Source of the DNA: Anaerolineae bacterium CG2_30_64_16 | GTDB taxonomy: Bacteria; Chloroflexota; Anaerolineae; CG2-30-64-16 | Assembly: GCA_001871755.1 (NCBI GenBank) | Contig: MNXL01000226.1 | Coordinates: 1 to 7,551 of the forward strand | Direction: 5' to 3' | Length of the DNA: 7,551 bases | Made by a program: the position numbers and the translations under genes | The notes under the pieces: model-generated | What the model was told of the DNA's origin: nothing | Database searches by the model: none | What the model saw: the letters and a program-made list of their open reading frames with translations, nothing else | Shown: positions 4,231 through 7,551 of the stretch, piece after piece | Layout: the number at the start of each line of letters is the position of its first letter | Position numbering within the stretch: the stretch's first letter is position 1

Positions 4231-5862
4231 TCACTGCGGCGGCCAATTCGGCAGCACCCAGCGGATCTGCGAGCGAGGCGGCGGCGGGGCGAGCAGGTAG
4301 ACGTCTACCCAGCGATACCAGAGGCGCAGATTGTCGTCATCGTACCCCAGATCGATCCGCCGGGCGCGGATCGCGCTGCCCGTGTCGGCCGCGTCCCCGA
4401 CGCCGTAGTCGGGCACGTACACCCGGCTGCCCAACGGGACGATCGACGGGTCCACTGCGACGATGCCGAAACGCATCGGCCAGCCCAGGCGTGTACGGCC
4501 GTAGTAGGCCACGTCAGGGGAGACGCCGGCCGTCGCGGCCGAGTAGGAGGTCGCCAACATGCGCACCTTGCGCCAGTAGGTGAACATGCCCTCCGGCGTC
4601 TCCAGCTCCCGCGAGACGATCTCGCGGCCATAAGCCACCACGCGCGTGATCGGCTCCGCGGCCACCCAGTCATCGGTCAGCGTGCGGGTGACCTCCAGCC
4701 CATTCTCGTAGACCACCTGGTACCGCTGCCGGTATTCGCCATCTTCGCCGGCCTGATCCAGCCGTTGATTGTCGATCTCCAGCCCATCGTCGGGGATCAG
4801 GATCGCCTCGAACGGGATCGCCTCGCGCTCCACCAGCACCGTCTCCAGCACCCGTACCACCCGGATTTGGACGTTGTCGACCGCGGGCTGGGCAAGGTCT
4901 GGCGTCACCCGATCGCTGCCCGAGACCACCATCCCCAGGTCGACCAGGGTGTCACCGACCGTCTTGCCCCTGGTGCGGGTGTGCACGGTGCGGCCATCAG
5001 CGGTCACCAGGACGGGGGTCGAGCGCTCGATCATCACCCGCATGCCGGCGTGGACGCGGCTCCCCAGGCTCGGCTGGACGCGGTCGCCCAGATAGAGGGT
5101 CAGTTCCTCGCGCAACAACGCCTCACCGACGGTCGGCGCGGTGGTGAAAATTTCGTATGGCACGCTGCCGTCGTCGATTACCATCCACACCGCGCGGCGC
5201 ACCGTCACCCGGACCGGCCGGGGCTCGTGACCGGCCCACGCGCGCCCGCGCGCAAAGCGCGGCCGCTCCAACGGACCATCTGGCGGCGGCAGTGGTGTCG
5301 CCAACGTGGCCTGAACGCCCTCCAGCCAGACTTCGTCGTGCGGGGCCAGCTCGATTTCCGCTCCGGCGAGCAGTTCGCTGACCGTTCGGGCGTGCGTGTA
5401 CACTTCCAGTGCCATACCGTCCGCGCTGACCAGACCAGGCCGCGCGCGCTGTACGCTCACCGCCAGCCCTGGCCGGAGGGGCGTATCGACCGCCGGCGTG
5501 ATGCGATCCTCGGGACGCAGATGCAGGCCGAGATCGGCGAGCAACAGCCCCACATCGGGCCGCGTGCTCCGCACCGTTTCGCTGTAGCCATCCACCGTCA
5601 CCGTGACGCGCGTCCCAACTCGCCCCGTCAGCACAGCCGCCCCGATCCCGACCGCCAGCAGCAACAGGGCCGCCAGCAGCCAGGCCACGAGTGACGACGC
5701 GCGGCGTGCCACCGGGATCGGCGGGCCGGCAAGGGGGGGGAGTGAGTTGGGAACCTGTCCGGGTATCTGATTCGAGTCGGAGAGATGAGACGATCCACCT
5801 CCCCCTGAGGATTGATCTGTCATGGAACCTGGATTGTGACTCGCATCGGGCGAATGAGTCAT
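4231..5862 (-). CDS. Membrane-anchored ubiquitin-like (DUF348) / G5 / 3D-domain protein, YabE-like
   Basis: Predicted cell-envelope protein of 543 residues, probably binding or remodelling peptidoglycan or other surface glycan outside the membrane. It has a Gly/Ser/Pro-rich cytosolic N-terminus (1-55) and one membrane anchor (about 57-79). Four DUF348 ubiquitin-like repeats follow (about 85-140, 143-182, 217-280 and 284-338), with a Pro/Arg-rich insertion at 185-216. Then come a G5 domain (about 339-412, ending VVAYG) and a C-terminal 3D double-psi-beta-barrel domain (about 433-525). The domain order is that of Bacillus YabE. In the 3D domain the three expected aspartates are visible: D471 in VDPSIVPLG, D493 in DTG and D504 in RIDLGY. 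The usual DTGG is DTGS here, so catalysis is less certain. Start at ATG 5862 has no good Shine-Dalgarno; ATG 5823 (residue 14) is an alternative. A candidate promoter lies at 5925-5953. Confidence 0.92.
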   Translation of the reverse strand: MTHSPDASHNPGSMTDQSSGGGGSSHLSDSNQIPGQVPNSLPPLAGPPIPVARRASSLVAWLLAALLLLAVGIGAAVLTGRVGTRVTVTVDGYSETVRSTRPDVGLLLADLGLHLRPEDRITPAVDTPLRPGLAVSVQRARPGLVSADGMALEVYTHARTVSELLAGAEIELAPHDEVWLEGVQATLATPLPPPDGPLERPRFARGRAWAGHEPRPVRVTVRRAVWMVIDDGSVPYEIFTTAPTVGEALLREELTLYLGDRVQPSLGSRVHAGMRVMIERSTPVLVTADGRTVHTRTRGKTVGDTLVDLGMVVSGSDRVTPDLAQPAVDNVQIRVVRVLETVLVEREAIPFEAILIPDDGLEIDNQRLDQAGEDGEYRQRYQVVYENGLEVTRTLTDDWVAAEPITRVVAYGREIVSRELETPEGMFTYWRKVRMLATSYSAATAGVSPDVAYYGRTRLGWPMRFGIVAVDPSIVPLGSRVYVPDYGVGDAADTGSAIRARRIDLGYDDDNLRLWYRWVDVYLLAPPPPRSQIRWVLPNWPPQ

Positions 5863-5924
5863 GATGCCGGGCCGTAACCTGGGATGCGTGTGATGTTCAA
5901 ATGCGCGACAATCGCTCCGGCTCC

Positions 5925-5953
5925 ATCATACTTCAGGTGAGAGTCATGGGCAA
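5925..5953 (-). promoter_or_regulatory. Candidate promoter of the YabE-like gene
   Basis: On the minus strand, TTGCCC (5953-5948) and TATGAT (5930-5925) are separated by 17 bases. The -10 matches five of six consensus positions and the -35 four of six. A start near 5918 would give a leader of about 55 bases before ATG 5862. Confidence 0.45.
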
Positions 5954-5972
5954 GTTGACGATCCGTGGAAAA

Positions 5973-6003
5973 GCGAATGGCGAATCAGCGAGTCAGCGAA
6001 TCA
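5973..6003. repeat. Small GCGAATCA octamer repeat
   Basis: Units read GCGAATG, GCGAATCA, GCGAGTCA and GCGAATCA in tandem. It lies 33 bases left of the large heptamer array. With that array it fills most of the 367-base gap between the amrS stop and the YabE-like gene; apart from the candidate promoter I see nothing else there. Confidence 0.75.
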
Positions 6004-6036
6004 AGGGGAGCAACCGCCCAGTGAACTTCTCTATTC

Positions 6037-6232
6037 GCCATCCGCCATCAGCCATCAGCCATCGGCCATCAGCCATCCGCCATCGGCCATCCGCCATCCG
6101 CCATCCGCCATCCGCCATCAGCCATCCGCCATCCGCCATCCGCCACCGGCCATCCGCCATCCGCCATCGGCTATCCGCCATCGGCCATCCGCCATCGGCC
6201 ATCGGCCATCGGCCCTCCGCCATCCGCCATCA
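6037..6232. repeat. 28-copy heptamer array GCCATCV
   Basis: Exactly 28 contiguous 7-bp units span 196 bases with no insertion or deletion. The six-base core GCCATC is intact in 25 units (exceptions at 6142, 6170 and 6212). The seventh base is C in 15, G in 8 and A in 5 units, and never T. The rightmost unit (6226-6232, GCCATCA) supplies the TGA stop of amrS on the minus strand. There are no spacers, so this is not a CRISPR array. Reading frames through it are repeat artefacts. Confidence 0.97.
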
Positions 6233-7255
6233 CGGCATCTCAAAGCCCGCGATCGCCGTGCCACACCGGGCGCATCGCCCGTCCCGCAACGCCCGCACGC
6301 GCGTCTGGTAGCCGAAGCGTTCGATGAGCAGCGTGCCGCAGCCAGGGCAGGTCGTGCTCTCCGTGTCGTGGCCGGGCACATTGCCCACGTAGACGTAGCG
6401 CAGCCCCACCTCACGGCCGATCTGCCAGGCGCGCTCGAGGGTGGCCGTGGGTGTCGGCGGGGTGTCGGCCATGCGGTACTGGGGATAGAAGCGGCTGATG
6501 TGCCACGGCACGTCGGGGCCGACCTCATCGAAGAGGTATTCCGCCACCCAGCGCAGCTCTTCGTCACTGTCGTTCAGGCCGGGGATCACCAGCGTGGTCA
6601 CCTCCAGCCAGATGCCCAGTTGCTGAATCAGCTTGAGGTTGGCCAGCACCGGCTTCAACGACGCGCCGGAGATCCGGTGATAGAACTCGCCGCGGCCCGC
6701 TTTCAGGTCCACGTTGATCCCGTCGATCAGCCCGGCCATCAGATGCAGCAGTTCCGGGGTCATGTAGCCGTTGCTGACGAATACGTTCTTCAGCCCCAGC
6801 GCCTGCGCCTCCCGCGCCGTGTCCAGCGCGTACTCGGCGTAGATGGTCGGCTCGGTGTAGGTGTAGGCCACCGACGCACAGCCGGTCTGCTGCGCCGCGT
6901 GCGCGATCTGGGCCGGTGTCGCCGGGCTGCCGAGGATGGCGTCCTGCTCCCGCGGCATCTGCGAGATCTCCCAGTTCTGGCAGAAGGCGCAGCGGAAGTT
7001 ACAGCCGGCCGTGGCGATGGAGTAGGACCGGCTGCCCGGCTGGAAGTGAAACAACGGCTTCTTCTCGATGGGATCGACATGCTGGGCGATAGTCCGGCCG
7101 TAGACCAGCGTGTAGAGCACGCCGTCCCGGTTCTCGCGCACGCAACAGGCGCCTTGCCGCCCGGGCGGGATCACACAGCGATGTGCGCACAGGTTGCACC
7201 GGACCCGGGGGTCGTCTGCCCCCAAACGTTCCCACAAGATTGCCTCGTGTGACAT
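6230..7255 (-). CDS. amrS: AmmeMemoRadiSam system radical SAM enzyme
   Basis: Cytosolic radical S-adenosylmethionine enzyme of 341 residues, homologous to AmrS and related to pyruvate formate-lyase activating enzymes; the natural substrate of the AmmeMemoRadiSam system is not settled. The cluster motif CX3CX2C is C85, C89 and C92 (CNFRCAFCQNW). An N-terminal cysteine set (C20, C23, C27, C37) lies in CNLCAHRCVIPPGRQGAC. Other stretches typical of the family are YTYTEPTIYAEYALD (131-145), SNGYMTPE, NVDLKAG, WLEVTTLVIPGLND and PWHISRFYPQY. A C-terminal zinc-ribbon pair, C303/C306 and C328/C331, follows, also typical of full-length members. ATG 7255 is chosen over an upstream in-frame start at 7321 because GGAG lies seven bases before it and MSHEAILWERLG is the usual beginning. 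The AMMECR1 and Memo partner genes are not in this window. The stop codon lies in a repeat unit, yet the length is normal. Confidence 0.96.
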   Translation of the reverse strand: MSHEAILWERLGADDPRVRCNLCAHRCVIPPGRQGACCVRENRDGVLYTLVYGRTIAQHVDPIEKKPLFHFQPGSRSYSIATAGCNFRCAFCQNWEISQMPREQDAILGSPATPAQIAHAAQQTGCASVAYTYTEPTIYAEYALDTAREAQALGLKNVFVSNGYMTPELLHLMAGLIDGINVDLKAGRGEFYHRISGASLKPVLANLKLIQQLGIWLEVTTLVIPGLNDSDEELRWVAEYLFDEVGPDVPWHISRFYPQYRMADTPPTPTATLERAWQIGREVGLRYVYVGNVPGHDTESTTCPGCGTLLIERFGYQTRVRALRDGRCARCGTAIAGFEMP

Positions 7256-7262
7256 CGTAAGA

Positions 7263-7266
7263 CTCC
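7263..7266 (-). promoter_or_regulatory. Ribosome binding site of amrS
   Basis: GGAG with seven bases to ATG 7255. It decides the start against the longer frame opening at 7321, which would run through repeat sequence. Confidence 0.7.
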
Positions 7267-7300
7267 GTTTTCGTAATTGGTTGGTCGGTTGATTCGCCGA

Positions 7301-7366
7301 CCCTTCGACTCCGCTTCGCACACAACGCTCTGCTCCGCTCAGAGCTTGCCCTGAATGCAGTGAAGG
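7301..7366. repeat. REP-like imperfect inverted repeat in the amrS leader
   Basis: The segment opens with CCCTTCGACTCCGCT and closes with AGTGAAGGG, so the ends pair (CCCTTC/GAAGGG). Inside is a perfect hairpin, GCTCTG (7327-7332) with CAGAGC (7340-7345). This layout resembles dispersed repeats of the type CCCTTCGACTTCGCTCAGG that I recall from Chloroflexota and other environmental genomes. It lies between the amrS promoter and start codon. Confidence 0.6.
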
Positions 7367-7389
7367 GACAGGCTCGCTGACTCGCCCCT

Positions 7390-7418
7390 ATTCTACCACG
7401 AACGCGCGTCCTCTTCAA
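7390..7418 (-). promoter_or_regulatory. Candidate promoter of amrS
   Basis: On the minus strand, TTGAAG (7418-7413) and TAGAAT (7395-7390) are separated by 17 bases. The -10 matches five of six and the -35 four of six consensus positions. The leader would be about 125 bases and contain the REP-like repeat. Confidence 0.5.
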
Positions 7419-7520
7419 CAGTGCCGCCGATGAATCGCCCTTTTGATGGAGCCACTGATCTGACTCAGCAACTCCAAACATGGCGCCGGTGTATCCTTTC
7501 AATAACCTGGGGCAGCTCAA

Positions 7521-7539
7521 GGCGGATCCGTGATCCGCC
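7521..7539. repeat. Perfect palindrome GGCGGATC-CGT-GATCCGCC
   Basis: Arms of eight bases surround a three-base centre. No T-run follows on either strand, so an intrinsic terminator is not well supported; a dispersed palindromic repeat or protein-binding site fits better. No gene is recognisable from here to the right edge. Confidence 0.6.
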
Positions 7540-7551
7540 GTTCGCCCACCG

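Noticed and set aside
4765..5694. 309-residue plus-strand frame
   Set aside because: Antisense of the YabE-like gene; low-complexity composition and no family resemblance.
6037..6232. CRISPR array
   Set aside because: Units are 7 bp and directly contiguous, with no spacers and no cas genes nearby.
5993..6311. Open frames on both strands reading MADGRW-type or SAIRHPP-type peptide repeats
   Set aside because: They are translations of the 7-bp array, which has few stops in any frame. There is no ribosome binding site or domain, and the frames run through the amrS stop.
6999..7520. 173-residue minus-strand frame overlapping the amrS start
   Set aside because: It is out of frame with amrS and composed of leader and repeat sequence, with no domain.

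Overview
The window is GC-rich bacterial chromosome in which every supported gene lies on the minus strand. The gene mix points to a Chloroflexota (Anaerolineae-like) lineage: a YabE-like ubiquitin-like/G5/3D-domain protein, an AmmeMemoRadiSam radical SAM enzyme, a UPF0104-type flippase-like membrane protein, a four-helix-bundle (S23) protein, and many families of 7- or 8-bp tandem repeats. The lineage is an inference from gene content and repeat style, because no rRNA or other phylogenetic marker is present.

Layout in the direction of transcription (right to left): (1) 7551-7256, intergenic, with a palindrome, a sigma70-like promoter and a REP-like imperfect inverted repeat in the amrS leader. 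(2) 7255-6230, amrS, whose stop codon lies in the first unit of a 28-copy heptamer array. (3) 6229-5863, that array plus a second small repeat and a candidate promoter. (4) 5862-4231, a membrane-anchored cell-wall-type protein. (5) 4230-4044, a strong TTGTCA-17-TATAAT promoter followed by five 17-bp hairpin-forming tandem repeats, the last of which supplies the Shine-Dalgarno of the next gene. (6) 4043-2997, flippase-like protein. (7) 2942-2550, four-helix-bundle gene sitting between octamer arrays. (8) 2451-1426, CDP-paratose 2-epimerase-like SDR. (9) 1429-218, GT4 glycosyltransferase, with a start that overlaps the epimerase stop (GTGA). (10) 217-1, intergenic with small repeats.

The flippase-like protein, epimerase and glycosyltransferase form a plausible surface-glycan or glycolipid operon: sugar modification, sugar transfer and a membrane component. 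The four-helix-bundle gene and its arrays look like a cassette inserted into that operon.

The most unusual feature is the repeats. At least seven unrelated short-period (7, 8 or 17 bp) families occur in 7.5 kb. They sit at gene edges, supply stop codons for three genes and a ribosome binding site for one, and in one case are read in frame inside a glycosyltransferase. Whether they form a system (a slippage or reverse-transcription process, or the four-helix-bundle protein acting on octamers) cannot be settled from one window.
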